The position numbers and the translations under genes were made by a program. 64,000 nucleotides of DNA from the NCBI RefSeq assembly GCF_014873535.1, contig NZ_JADBEF010000001.1, positions 9,424,001 through 9,488,000 on the forward strand, in the 5' to 3' direction. Shown here piece after piece: positions 51,294-59,584 of the stretch (position 1 is the first letter of the stretch; every line of letters starts with the position of its first letter). This stretch comes from Nonomuraea africana (GTDB lineage Bacteria; Actinomycetota; Actinomycetes; Streptosporangiales; Streptosporangiaceae). The notes beneath the pieces are model-generated. The model was given only the letters and a program-made list of their open reading frames with translations, was not told the origin of the DNA and did not search any database.

Positions 51294-52850
51294 GTGTTCG
51301 AGACGCTTTCCGACCGGCTGACATCGGTCTTCTCCTCCCTCCGATCCAAGGGTCGGCTGTCCGACGCCGACATCGACGCCACGTGCCGCGAGATCCGCAT
51401 CGCGTTGCTCGAGGCCGACGTCGCGCTGCCTGTGGTCAAGGCGTTCGTCGCCCAGGTCAAGGAGCGGGCGCGCGGCGTCGAGGTCTCCCAGGCGCTCAAC
51501 CCCGCCCAGCAGGTCGTCAAGATCGTCAATGACGAGCTGATCGGCATCCTGGGCGGGGAGACCCGCAGGCTCCGCTACGCCAAGACCCCGCCCACGGTCA
51601 TCATGCTGGCCGGTCTGCAGGGCGCGGGTAAGACAACTCTGGCGGGCAAGCTGGCCAAGTGGCTGCGCGACCAGGGCCACGCGCCCATGCTGGTCGCCGC
51701 CGACCTGCAGCGTCCCAACGCGGTGACGCAGCTTCAGGTCGTGGGCGAGCGCGCCCAGGTCGCGGTGTTCGCCCCGTCGCCCGGCAACGGCGTCGGCGAC
51801 CCCGTGGAGGTCGCGCGCGAGTCGATCGAGCAGGCCAGGCGCCAGCAGCACGACATCGTCATCATCGACACCGCGGGCCGCCTGGGCATCGACCAGGAGC
51901 TGATGAAGCAGGCCGCCGACATCCGCGACGCGGTCTCGCCCGACGAGGTCCTGTTCGTCGTCGACGCCATGATCGGTCAGGACGCGGTCACCACGGCACA
52001 GGCCTTCATGGAGGGCGTCGGCTTCGACGGGGTCGTGCTCACCAAGCTCGACGGCGACGCCAGGGGCGGCGCCGCGCTGTCGGTGCGGCACATCACCGGC
52101 CGGCCGATCATGTTCGCCTCCACGGGTGAGAAGCTCGAGGACTTCGACGCCTTCCACCCCGACCGGATGGCCTCCCGCATCCTCGACATGGGTGACATCC
52201 TCACCCTGATCGAGCAGGCGCAGAAGACCTTCGACGAGGACCAGGCCGCCAAGATGGCGGGCAAGCTCACCTCGGGCGAGAACTTCACGCTTGAAGACTT
52301 CCTCGAGCAGATGCAGATGGTCCAGAAGATGGGGCCCATCAAGAACCTGCTCGGCATGATGCCCGGCATGGGGCAGATGCGCGACCAGATCAACTCCATC
52401 GACGACCGCGACCTCGACCGAATCGCGGCGATCATCCGCTCGATGACGCCGGCCGAGCGGCAGGACCCGAAGATCATCAACGGGTCGCGGCGCTCCCGCA
52501 TCGCCAACGGCTCCGGCGTGTCGGTCACCGCGGTCAACAACCTGGTCACCCGCTTCTTCGAGGCGCAGAAGATGATGAAGCGGATGGCGGGCGGCATGGG
52601 CATCCCCGGGATGCCGGGTGGCAGGAAGGCCGCCAAGGCCGCGCAGAAGAAGACCAAGAAGGGGCGGCGCGTGAGCGGCGACCCGCGCAAGGCGGCGCTC
52701 GGCAAGGGGCCCGCCGTGCCTGACGAGGCGGCTCCCGCCAAGGGTGGCGCGCTGGGCAACCTGGGCGGGCTCGGCGGCAAGCTGCCCAAGGGCATGGAGC
52801 TGCCGCCCGGCTTCGACCCGTCCAAGCTGAAGCTCCCCGGCCAGCAGTGA
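51294..52850 (+). CDS. ffh: Signal recognition particle protein Ffh
   Basis: This 518-residue SRP54 GTPase binds 4.5S RNA and signal peptides and docks on FtsY for membrane targeting. The N domain starts VFETLSDRLTSVFSSLRSKG. The G domain has P-loop AGLQGAGKTTLAGKLAKWL (about 105-122), VAADLQRPNAV, DTAGRLGID and TKLDGDARGGAALS. The Met-rich M domain (about 300-430) has MPGMGQM and the SGVSVTAVNNLV region. A Gly/Lys-rich tail follows. GTG 51294. A very small ORF overlaps its stop by TGATG. Confidence 0.97.
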   Translation: MFETLSDRLTSVFSSLRSKGRLSDADIDATCREIRIALLEADVALPVVKAFVAQVKERARGVEVSQALNPAQQVVKIVNDELIGILGGETRRLRYAKTPPTVIMLAGLQGAGKTTLAGKLAKWLRDQGHAPMLVAADLQRPNAVTQLQVVGERAQVAVFAPSPGNGVGDPVEVARESIEQARRQQHDIVIIDTAGRLGIDQELMKQAADIRDAVSPDEVLFVVDAMIGQDAVTTAQAFMEGVGFDGVVLTKLDGDARGGAALSVRHITGRPIMFASTGEKLEDFDAFHPDRMASRILDMGDILTLIEQAQKTFDEDQAAKMAGKLTSGENFTLEDFLEQMQMVQKMGPIKNLLGMMPGMGQMRDQINSIDDRDLDRIAAIIRSMTPAERQDPKIINGSRRSRIANGSGVSVTAVNNLVTRFFEAQKMMKRMAGGMGIPGMPGGRKAAKAAQKKTKKGRRVSGDPRKAALGKGPAVPDEAAPAKGGALGNLGGLGGKLPKGMELPPGFDPSKLKLPGQQ

Positions 52851-52948
52851 TGTCCGGCAAGCGGACCCGGCTGATCATCGCGATCCTGGTGCTCGCGATC
52901 GCCGCACTGACGGCGATGCAGGCGCTGGGCATCGGACCGCGGACCTGA
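52850..52948 (+). CDS. Very small single-helix membrane protein downstream of ffh
   Basis: This 32-residue frame begins MSGKRTRLIIAILVLA and ends IGPRT. Basic N-terminal residues (KRTR) precede a hydrophobic stretch of about 17 residues, predicting one membrane helix. Its ATG 52850 overlaps the ffh stop (TGATG), so it would be translationally coupled, and the strong terminator begins right after its stop. The position makes it a believable gene; there is no homology evidence available here. Confidence 0.5.
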   Translation: MSGKRTRLIIAILVLAIAALTAMQALGIGPRT

Positions 52949-52986
52949 GACGGCCGTGCGGCGGGCTCTCCCGCCGCACGGCCGTC
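52949..52986. terminator. Strong hairpin terminator after ffh
   Basis: Arms GACGGCCGTGCGGCGGG (52949-52965) and CCCGCCGCACGGCCGTC (52970-52986) form a perfect 17-bp stem around a CTCT loop. It starts immediately after the small-ORF stop and separates it from the convergent LPXTG gene. Confidence 0.9.
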
Positions 52987-53042
52987 GGTCTTCCCCGCCG
53001 TTCCGGTGCGGTCTTTCCCGACCTTCCGGTACGGCGGGCCGG

Positions 53043-54212
53043 TCAGTTGCGTCTGACGACCAGGAACGTTCCAAGGCCGAGCAACGCGAAGGCCAGCCCC
53101 AGCGGCAGGTGGAGCGGCACGCCGGTGAACGGCAGGACCTCTCCCTCCTCCACCAGGACCTCTTCCTCCACACCGTGGTCATGGCACGGCACGCCGTGAT
53201 CGCAATCTTCAGGGAAGAACACGTCCAGCTTCTTCGTCACGGTCTTCGGCGGCGTGGGCGAGAGCGTCCTGCTGGGTGTCGGCGTCGCGGTCGGTGTCAC
53301 CGTAGGCGTCGCCGTCGGGGTCGCCGTCGGGGTCGACGTCGGTGTGCTCGTCGGCGTCGAGGTCGGGGTCGACGTGGGTCTGTACGTGGGCGTCGACGTG
53401 GGTGTCGTGGTCGGCTTCATCGTGGGCGTCTTGGTCGGCTTCGGCCTCTCCGTCGGCCGCCACGTCGGCTCCGTCGTCGGCTCCGGCATCGGCCGGTACA
53501 TCGGCTCGGATGTGGGCCGCTGCAGCCGCTCCGCCCCCGCGCAGGCCACCTCCACCCGGCCGAGCGTCGTCCTGGCCAGCGGGCCGTCGTAGACCACGGT
53601 GCCCTGGGCGTCACGCAGCCTGGCGTTGACGACGATCGTCATGGCCGCGTGCGCCGTGCTGGCGCCCATGACGGTGGAGTCCGTCCGCGTCACGGTCAGC
53701 GTGCCGGTCGTCACGCCTCGGTAGCCGAGCTGGGCTCCCGTGGCCGGCACCGTCGTGGTGCCGGGCCCGACCGGCCTGCCGAGCACGGTGACGGTGCCCG
53801 GCGCGGCCAGCACGGAGGCGCGCGCCGGGGACGGCGGGCCGCACGTGACGCTGGTCTGGATCTTCCCCGTGACCAGCAGCGGCTGCGTCGCCTGATCGTT
53901 GAGCCTGAGGGTGCGGACGGCGACGTTCGCCTTGGCCACGCCCGAGAGGGGACTGCTGGACGTGCTCGCCTCGAGCTGGTTGCTCGCCAGCGTCGCATAG
54001 CGCCGCACGCCCTGCGGGTCGCCCCAGCCAGTGTTGTCGGCGCCCGCGGTGTCCGAGGTGACACCCAAGGTGCCGGTGAAGGCGGACTGCCCCAGCGCGG
54101 GCACCGCCGTGATCGTCAGCTCCATGCCGTTGCCGCGGGCGGAGTGGCCCACGGAGGCGGTGGCGGTCAGCGCGAAGAGGGCCCCCACCAGGCCCGTCGC
54201 CAGGCCTGTCAT
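53043..54212 (-). CDS. Sortase-anchored (LPXTG) surface protein with Thr-Pro stalk
   Basis: This 389-residue secreted wall protein has a signal peptide (MTGLATGLVGALFALTATAS), a beta-rich domain (about 25-230), a proline/threonine stalk made of PTxTPT repeats (about 240-325), an acidic segment EEEVLVEEGE, then sorting signal LPFTG, a hydrophobic helix and the RRN tail. Sortase would cleave within LPFTG and link it to peptidoglycan. I chose ATG 54212 because GAGGAG lies seven bases upstream; GTG 54257 would only lengthen the signal. It is on the minus strand inside a block of housekeeping genes on the plus strand. Function of the exposed domain is unknown. Confidence 0.88.
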   Translation of the reverse strand: MTGLATGLVGALFALTATASVGHSARGNGMELTITAVPALGQSAFTGTLGVTSDTAGADNTGWGDPQGVRRYATLASNQLEASTSSSPLSGVAKANVAVRTLRLNDQATQPLLVTGKIQTSVTCGPPSPARASVLAAPGTVTVLGRPVGPGTTTVPATGAQLGYRGVTTGTLTVTRTDSTVMGASTAHAAMTIVVNARLRDAQGTVVYDGPLARTTLGRVEVACAGAERLQRPTSEPMYRPMPEPTTEPTWRPTERPKPTKTPTMKPTTTPTSTPTYRPTSTPTSTPTSTPTSTPTATPTATPTVTPTATPTPSRTLSPTPPKTVTKKLDVFFPEDCDHGVPCHDHGVEEEVLVEEGEVLPFTGVPLHLPLGLAFALLGLGTFLVVRRN

Positions 54213-54512
54213 GAGGATGCTCCTCGAGGCCAACCTGCTATTTCGTGTGATGCTCACGCGCTCATTGACCAGGAACGCGGGGTATGGACCGTAGAGGGAC
54301 ACGCCGCGATTACTGACACTTTGCGGTGACCTGCCGTACCAGGTCGAAGGCAGTCCCGCGGGTCTGGCACAATGACATGTTGGAACACCGTGACCAGGTG
54401 GGTGCCCTCTCACCTCCCGCCGGCCACGCCTGTCCCTCGAACCGGTGCCGCGCCGTGCCCCACTCGGCGAGGCGAGGTTCACCCACGCTCTAATGCAGGA
54501 GAGACCACACCA
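54213..54512 (+). promoter_or_regulatory. Promoter and leader region of the rpsP operon
   Basis: This 300-bp region separates the divergent LPXTG gene from rpsP. A TGGCACAAT box near 54365-54373 resembles an extended -10 on the plus strand, leaving a leader of about 140 nt. AGGAGAG lies about 10 bases before the rpsP GTG. No convincing short gene is present. Confidence 0.4.
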
Positions 54513-54962
54513 GTGGCAGTCAAGATCAAGCTCAAGCGGCTCGGCATGATCCGCAACCCGCAGTACCGCATCGTCGTCGCCGACAGCCGCACCAAGCGTG
54601 ACGGCAGGGCGATCGAGGAGATCGGTCTGTACCACCCGAAGGAGAACCCCTCCTTCATCAAGATCGACGCTGAGCGCGCCGCGTACTGGCTGGGTGTCGG
54701 CGCGCAGCCGACCGAGCCGGTCCTCAAGCTGCTCAAGCTCACCGGCGACTGGCAGAAGTTCAAGGGCGAGGCCGCCCCTGAGCCGATGAAGGTCGCCGAG
54801 CCCAAGGCTGACCGTCACGCCATCTACGAGGCCGCGGCCAAGGAGGCGCTGTCCGGTGGCGACACCGGCTCGACCGCCACCACGCCGAAGAAGGCCAAGA
54901 AGAAGGAAGAGAGCGCGGAGCCCGCCGCTGAGGCTGCCGCCGAGACTCCGGCCGAGGCCTGA
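54513..54962 (+). CDS. rpsP: 30S ribosomal protein S16
   Basis: This 149-residue protein has the S16 core VAVKIKLKRLGMIRNPQYRI and VVADSRTKRDGRAIEEIG, then WLGVGAQPTEPVLKLLKLTGDW. It is longer than the usual 80-90 residues owing to a C-terminal Lys/Ala/Glu-rich extension (about 90-149) common in actinobacteria. GTG 54513 is the start by homology. The khpA gene follows after one base. Confidence 0.97.
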   Translation: MAVKIKLKRLGMIRNPQYRIVVADSRTKRDGRAIEEIGLYHPKENPSFIKIDAERAAYWLGVGAQPTEPVLKLLKLTGDWQKFKGEAAPEPMKVAEPKADRHAIYEAAAKEALSGGDTGSTATTPKKAKKKEESAEPAAEAAAETPAEA

Positions 54963-54963
54963 C

Positions 54964-55209
54964 ATGCTCGAGGAGGCCCTTGAGCACCTCGTCAAGGGCA
55001 TCGTCGAGAATCCCGACGATGTCCGGGTCCGCGCACGCCGCATTCGCAGCGGGCGCGTCCTCGAGGTCCGGGTCCACCCCGAGGACCTCGGCAAGGTCAT
55101 CGGTCGCGGCGGCCGCACGGCCAAGGCGTTGCGCACAGTGATCAACGCCTTGTCCGACGGCAAGTACGTGCGGGTCGATCTGCTCGACCTGCACGAGGCC
55201 GTCCGCTAG
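54964..55209 (+). CDS. khpA: KH-domain RNA-binding protein KhpA
   Basis: This 81-residue protein is a single KH domain with the GxxG loop in KVIGRGGRTAKALRTVI. It starts MLEEALEHLVKGIVENPDDVRV. KhpA-type proteins bind RNA, often with KhpB, and are linked to cell-length and sRNA control in Gram-positives. Its position between rpsP and rimM is conserved in the phylum. ATG 54964 is one base after the rpsP stop. Confidence 0.94.
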   Translation: MLEEALEHLVKGIVENPDDVRVRARRIRSGRVLEVRVHPEDLGKVIGRGGRTAKALRTVINALSDGKYVRVDLLDLHEAVR

Positions 55210-55227
55210 AACGCGGTTCCATAGGGC

Positions 55228-55262
55228 GCCCCCATCGGCTCGGTCCGGTGGGGGCTGCTTTT
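55228..55262 (+). terminator. Intrinsic terminator or attenuator between khpA and rimM
   Basis: Arms GCCCCCATCGG (55228-55238) and CCGGTGGGGGC (55245-55255) pair fully with one G-U, followed by TGCTTTT. It lies only 20 bp before the rimM start, so it probably trims transcription between the ribosomal-protein gene and rimM-trmD instead of ending the operon completely. Confidence 0.75.
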
Positions 55263-55281
55263 CGTATCAGTGGAGGATGAG

Positions 55282-55776
55282 GTGCAGCTAGTCGTCGGCA
55301 GGATCGGCCGTCCGCACGGGGTGCGCGGCGAGGTGACCGTCGAGGTCAGGACCGACGAGCCCGCGCTGCGCTTCGCCGCGGGGGCGACGCTCGACACCGC
55401 GCGCGGCCCCCTGACGATCGAGGGCCACCGCTGGAACAAGGGCGTGCTGCTGGTGCGCTTCGAGGGCGTGCTGTCCAGGGAGGCCGCCGAGGAACTGCGC
55501 GACACGCTGCTGCTCATCGACTCCGACGACCTGCCCCTTTCCGACGACCCCGACGAGTTCCACGACCATCAGCTGATCGGGCTGACCGTCGTGACCGTCG
55601 AGGGGGAGCGGGTGGGCGAGGTCACCGACGTGCTCCACCACGGCCAGGACCTGCTGGTCGTCGGGCGCGCGGGCGGGGACGACGCGCTCATCCCGTTCGT
55701 GAAGGCGCTGGTCCCCGAGGTCGACGTGGCAGGCGGCATGCTGGTGGTCGATCCCCCCGAGGGCCTGCTGTCATGA
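55282..55776 (+). CDS. rimM: Ribosome maturation factor RimM
   Basis: This 164-residue 30S assembly factor has an N-terminal RimM domain starting VQLVVGRIGRPHGVRGEVTVEV, a REAAEELRDTLLLID segment and a C-terminal PRC-barrel (HDHQLIGLTVVTVEGERVGEV, ALIPFVKALVPEVDV). It binds S19 during 16S rRNA 3' domain folding. I chose GTG 55282 because GGAGG lies five bases upstream; GTG 55270 would be four codons longer. It overlaps trmD by ATGA. Confidence 0.95.
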   Translation: MQLVVGRIGRPHGVRGEVTVEVRTDEPALRFAAGATLDTARGPLTIEGHRWNKGVLLVRFEGVLSREAAEELRDTLLLIDSDDLPLSDDPDEFHDHQLIGLTVVTVEGERVGEVTDVLHHGQDLLVVGRAGGDDALIPFVKALVPEVDVAGGMLVVDPPEGLLS

Positions 55777-56546
55777 GACTCGACATCATCTCGATCTTCC
55801 CCGAGTACTTCTCGCCGCTCGACGTGTCGCTGATCGGCAAGGCGCGCCGGCGCGGCACTCTCGACGTGCGGATCCACCAGCTGCGCGACTGGGCGCACGA
55901 CGTGCACAAGACCGTCGACGACACCCCGTACGGCGGCGGCCCCGGCATGGTCATGAAGCCCGAGATCTGGGGCGCGGCGATCGACGAGGTAACCGAGGGC
56001 GGGACGCCCCGCATGATCGTCACCACCCCCAGCGGGCGCCCCTTCACCCAGGCCATGGCCCAGGAGCTGGCCCAGGAGCCGTGGCTGCTGTTCTGCTGCG
56101 GCCGCTACGAGGGCATCGACTCCCGTGTCATGGCCGAGTACGGCAAGCGCATGCGCGTCGACGAGGTCAGCATCGGCGACTACGTCCTGGCCGGTGGCGA
56201 GGTGGCGGTCCTGGTGATGGTCGAGGCGATCGGCCGCCTGCTGCCCGGTGTGCTCGGCAACGTCCACTCGGCCGTCGACGACTCGTTCGCGCCGGGGGCG
56301 ATGCAGAACCTGCTGGAGGGGCCCGTCTACACCAAGCCGCCGGTCTGGCGAGGCCGGGAGGTGCCCGAGGTGTTGCTGTCCGGACACCACGGCAAGGTGG
56401 CGAGGTGGCGCAGGGACGAGGCGCTGCGCCGTACCATGAAGAACCGGCCCGACCTGCTCGAGGCGCTCGACGCCGCGACGCTTGACAAGCGCGACAGGGA
56501 GCTGCTGCTCTCGTTTCGCGCTGAGCCGGAAGATATGGCAGACTGA
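55773..56546 (+). CDS. trmD: tRNA (guanine37-N1)-methyltransferase TrmD
   Basis: This 257-residue SPOUT methyltransferase modifies G37 next to the anticodon to prevent frameshifting. It has MRLDIISIFPEYFSPLDVSL, DDTPYGGGPGMVMKPE, FCCGRYEGIDSRV and the knot region SIGDYVLAGGEVAVLVMVEA. Its length is normal. ATG 55773 overlaps the rimM stop. Confidence 0.97.
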   Translation: MRLDIISIFPEYFSPLDVSLIGKARRRGTLDVRIHQLRDWAHDVHKTVDDTPYGGGPGMVMKPEIWGAAIDEVTEGGTPRMIVTTPSGRPFTQAMAQELAQEPWLLFCCGRYEGIDSRVMAEYGKRMRVDEVSIGDYVLAGGEVAVLVMVEAIGRLLPGVLGNVHSAVDDSFAPGAMQNLLEGPVYTKPPVWRGREVPEVLLSGHHGKVARWRRDEALRRTMKNRPDLLEALDAATLDKRDRELLLSFRAEPEDMAD

Positions 56547-56673
56547 ATCGCTGGTGTGCCCGTCGTAGGCCACCTGATTCATCCAAACCAGCAGGCGTGT
56601 CCCCCTCGTCGCGGCGTCAAGGCGCTGCCGGGTGGACCTCCGCATGCTCGCTAAACGTTGAGGATACGCTCTC

Positions 56674-57039
56674 ATGCACACGAAGATCCAGGAGCTCGAG
56701 AAGGCCACCCTTCGCAGCGACGTCCCGGCCTTCCGCCCCGGTGACACGCTCGAGGTGCACGTCCGAGTCGTCGAAGGCAACCGCTCCCGCGTCCAGGTCT
56801 TCAAGGGCTTCGTGCTCCGCCGCCAGGGCAGTGGCGCCCGCGAGACCTTCACGGTCCGCAAGGTCAGCTACGGTGTCGGCGTCGAGCGCACCTTCCCGGT
56901 GCACAGCCCGATCATCGAGAAGATCGCGCTGCTGACCCGCGGTGACGTCCGTCGCGCCAAGCTCTACTACATGCGCGACCTGCGCGGCAAGGCCGCCCGC
57001 ATCCGCGAGAAGCGCGAGGCGCTGCCCGCCGGCAAGTAA
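56674..57039 (+). CDS. rplS: 50S ribosomal protein L19
   Basis: This 121-residue protein starts MHTKIQELEKATLRSDVPAF and has RVQVFKGFVLRRQGSGARETF and FPVHSPIIEKIALLTRGDVRRAKLYYMRDL, all diagnostic of L19 at the 30S-50S interface. A 127-bp leader separates it from trmD, so it may have its own promoter. A hairpin terminator follows. Confidence 0.97.
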   Translation: MHTKIQELEKATLRSDVPAFRPGDTLEVHVRVVEGNRSRVQVFKGFVLRRQGSGARETFTVRKVSYGVGVERTFPVHSPIIEKIALLTRGDVRRAKLYYMRDLRGKAARIREKREALPAGK

Positions 57040-57051
57040 GGCTTCCCACCG

Positions 57052-57090
57052 ACGACCCCGTGACCCACAGGTCATGGGGTCGTTTGGCTT
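57052..57090 (+). terminator. Intrinsic terminator after rplS
   Basis: Arms ACGACCCCGTGACC (57052-57065) and GGTCATGGGGTCGT (57070-57083) form a 14-bp stem with one G-U and a CACA loop, followed by TTGGCTTT. Confidence 0.85.
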
Positions 57091-57174
57091 TGCAGCGACA
57101 TTTCCTTTATGTGGAGCGACGCTGGGACACGTGTAGCCTCCCTCGGGCAGGGCCTTCATCTAGGCTCGTCAGCG

Positions 57175-57966
57175 ATGAGAAGCGAGAGCCGGGACCAGGT
57201 GGACGCAGTTGCCTCCAAGAGGAAAGGGTCGTTCTGGAAAGAGCTTCCCGTGCTCGTGGTCGTGGCCCTGCTGCTCGCTCTGGTCGTGAAGACGTTCGTG
57301 CTCCAGGCGTTCTACATCCCGTCGGAGTCGATGGAGAACACCCTGCTGACCAACGACAGGGTCCTGGTGAACAAGCTCGTCTACCACACGCGTGACGTCG
57401 AGCGCGGCGACGTGGTCGTCTTCTCCGGCACCGACTCGTGGGACGGGCGCGACACCCCCGAGGAGCCCGCCAACCCCGTCGCCGCCTTCTTCCGCTGGGT
57501 GGGCACCGCCTTCGGCGTCGTGCCCGGCCAGAAGGACTACATCAAGCGCGTCATCGGAGTCGGCGGCGACACGGTCACGTGCTGCGACGCCAAGGGACGC
57601 GTCACGGTCAACGGGACAGCGCTGGACGAATCGTCTTACCTCTATCCTGGCAACGTGCCCTCCCAGACCTTCTTCGCGGCCAAGGTGCCCCAGGGGCGGC
57701 TCTGGGTGATGGGCGACCATCGGCAGGTGTCGCTCGACTCCCGCGAGCACACCGCCGACCCCGGCGGCGGCACGATCCCTGTCGACCAGGTCGTCGGCCG
57801 CGCCTTCCTCATCGTCTGGCCCTTCTCCCGGGCCACGACCCTGTCCATCCCCGAGACGTTCGCGCAGCCCGCCGCCGCTCTGGCAGGGGCGGCTCCGGCC
57901 ATGGCCGGGTTCGCCGGTGCCCTGCCGCTGGTGTGGCTGCGTCGACGCTGGCTTGCGAGGCGGTAG
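57175..57966 (+). CDS. lepB: Type I signal peptidase (first of two)
   Basis: This 263-residue membrane protease has a basic N-terminus, one helix (LVVVALLLALVVKTFVLQAF, about 25-45), nucleophile Ser in YIPSESMENTL (about 51), catalytic Lys in DYIKRVIGVGGDTV (about 124) and box E MGDHR. The C-terminal AAALAGAAPAMAGFAGALPLVW suggests a second membrane helix, giving both ends a cytoplasmic side. It removes signal peptides from secreted proteins. ATG 57175. Confidence 0.95.
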   Translation: MRSESRDQVDAVASKRKGSFWKELPVLVVVALLLALVVKTFVLQAFYIPSESMENTLLTNDRVLVNKLVYHTRDVERGDVVVFSGTDSWDGRDTPEEPANPVAAFFRWVGTAFGVVPGQKDYIKRVIGVGGDTVTCCDAKGRVTVNGTALDESSYLYPGNVPSQTFFAAKVPQGRLWVMGDHRQVSLDSREHTADPGGGTIPVDQVVGRAFLIVWPFSRATTLSIPETFAQPAAALAGAAPAMAGFAGALPLVWLRRRWLARR

Positions 57967-57976
57967 CCGTACCCCC

Positions 57977-58546
57977 ATGGCAGTTGAAGAGAGCAAGAAG
58001 CGAAAAGGCGGGCTCAAGGAGACGTTCTTCCTGATCGCCCTGGGCGTGGGTGTGGCGCTGCTGCTGCAGGCCTTCGTCGTCAGATCCTTCTCGATCCCCT
58101 CGGAGTCGATGGAGAACACGCTCCGCATCGGCGACAGGGTGAGCGTCAACAAGCTCCACGGCGCCAGCGAGCGCGGCGACATCGTGGTGTTCAGGGGCTG
58201 GAACAACGAGGACACCATCAAGCGGGTCATCGCCGTCGGCGGCGACAAGGTCGCCTGCTGCGACGCCAAGAAACGCGTCACGGTCAACGGCATCCCGCTG
58301 GACGAGGACTACCTCTTCCCTGACGACTACCCGTCGGGGGAGGAGTTCTCCTACACCGTGCCGAAGGGAAGGCTCTGGCTCATGGGCGACCACCGCTCCG
58401 CCTCGGTCGACTCCAGGAGCCACGTGCGCGAGGCGAGCAACTGGATCTCCGAGGACCAGGTGATCGGCAGGGCCTGGGCGATCTACTGGCCGCTCTCCCA
58501 CGCCACGATCCTGTCGCGTCCGGAGATCTTCGACAAGGTGCGGTGA
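57977..58546 (+). CDS. lepB: Type I signal peptidase (second of two)
   Basis: This 189-residue paralogue lies 10 bp after the first. It has one N-terminal helix (FFLIALGVGVALLLQAFVV), Ser in SIPSESMENTL (about 44), Lys in DTIKRVIAVGGDKV and MGDHRSASVDSR. It lacks the C-terminal helix of its neighbour. Tandem lepB genes at this locus are common in actinomycetes and presumably differ in substrate preference. ATG 57977. Confidence 0.95.
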   Translation: MAVEESKKRKGGLKETFFLIALGVGVALLLQAFVVRSFSIPSESMENTLRIGDRVSVNKLHGASERGDIVVFRGWNNEDTIKRVIAVGGDKVACCDAKKRVTVNGIPLDEDYLFPDDYPSGEEFSYTVPKGRLWLMGDHRSASVDSRSHVREASNWISEDQVIGRAWAIYWPLSHATILSRPEIFDKVR

Positions 58547-58576
58547 GTCGCGGATGAGGCGTACGCTGCCTGTGTC

Positions 58577-59239
58577 ATGTTTCGACCACGTCCTAGCGTC
58601 GTCCGGCGCGATTCCGGGCTCTACGCCTACGAGCGGGCGCTGGCGCGCAGGGGGCTGACCCCGATCGCCGGAGTCGACGAAGCGGGCAGAGGCGCCTGCG
58701 CCGGCCCCTTGGTCGTGGCCGCGGTCGTGCTCAGGCGCGAGATCCAGGGGCTGGCCGACTCCAAACTGCTGACGGCCACCGCCAGGTCCTCGCTCTTCGA
58801 GCAGATCATGGCCGCGGCAGAGGTCGGCCTGGTCGTCATTCCGCCCGCCGAGATCGACGCCAGAGGGCTGCACAAGAGCAACATCGCGGGAATGCGGCGG
58901 GCCGTGGCGCGGTTGCCGTTCGTTCCGGAGTACATCCTCACCGACGGCTTCCCGGTGCCCGGGCTGCCGGCGCCGTCACTGGCCGTGTGGAAGGGGGACC
59001 AGATCGCCGCCTGCGTCGCGGCGGCGTCCATCGTGGCGAAGGTGACGCGGGACAGGATGATGACGGAGCTGTCCTCGGTCTTTCCCGAGTACGGCTTCGA
59101 CGAGCACAAGGGGTATGTGACTCCGGCCCACCGGCGGGCGCTGCGCTCGCACGGGCCGTGCCCGCACCATCGCTTCTCCTTCGTGACGGTGTCACGGACC
59201 TTCGTGGGGGACAATGGGGTTGGGGCAGGAGTTGCCTGA
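58577..59239 (+). CDS. rnhB: Ribonuclease HII
   Basis: This 220-residue enzyme cleaves RNA in RNA-DNA hybrids and at misincorporated ribonucleotides. Motifs: IAGVDEAGRGACAGPLVVAAV with Asp34/Glu35, SKLLTATAR, and AASIVAKVTRDRMM with the later catalytic Asp; the end has HKGYVTPAHRRAL and HRFSF. Length and motif order are normal. ATG 58577. Confidence 0.95.
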   Translation: MFRPRPSVVRRDSGLYAYERALARRGLTPIAGVDEAGRGACAGPLVVAAVVLRREIQGLADSKLLTATARSSLFEQIMAAAEVGLVVIPPAEIDARGLHKSNIAGMRRAVARLPFVPEYILTDGFPVPGLPAPSLAVWKGDQIAACVAAASIVAKVTRDRMMTELSSVFPEYGFDEHKGYVTPAHRRALRSHGPCPHHRFSFVTVSRTFVGDNGVGAGVA

Positions 59240-59257
59240 TCAGGCTGGAGGACCGGG

Positions 59258-59581
59258 ATGAGCGCAGAGGATCTCGAGAAGTACGAAACCGAGATGGAGC
59301 TGCAGCTTTACCGCGAATACCGTGACGTGGTCGGGCTGTTCACGTACGTCGTCGAGACGGAGCGGCGCTTCTATCTGACGAACTCGGTGGATCTCGACGT
59401 CCGGACGGCGGAGAACGGGGATGTGTTCTTCGACGTGAAGATGCAGGACGCGTGGGTGTGGGATATGTACCGGCCTGCACGGTTTGTGAAGAACGTCCGC
59501 GTGGTGACGTTCAAGGATGTGAACGTGGAGGAGCTGGCCAAGCCTGATCTGGAGATGCCCAAGGAGGGGTTCTCGGGCTGA
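59258..59581 (+). CDS. DUF2469 family protein
   Basis: This 107-residue acidic protein has MSAEDLEKYETEMELQLYRE and VGLFTYVVETERRFYLTNSV, then AWVWDMYRPARFVKNV. It is a conserved actinobacterial protein of unknown function almost always found next to rnhB. ATG 59258 has GGAGG upstream. Confidence 0.93.
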   Translation: MSAEDLEKYETEMELQLYREYRDVVGLFTYVVETERRFYLTNSVDLDVRTAENGDVFFDVKMQDAWVWDMYRPARFVKNVRVVTFKDVNVEELAKPDLEMPKEGFSG

Positions 59582-59584
59582 CTC

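Noticed and set aside
53250..53420. Repetitive DNA as a noncoding minisatellite or CRISPR
   Set aside because: It is in frame and encodes the Thr-Pro stalk of the LPXTG protein.
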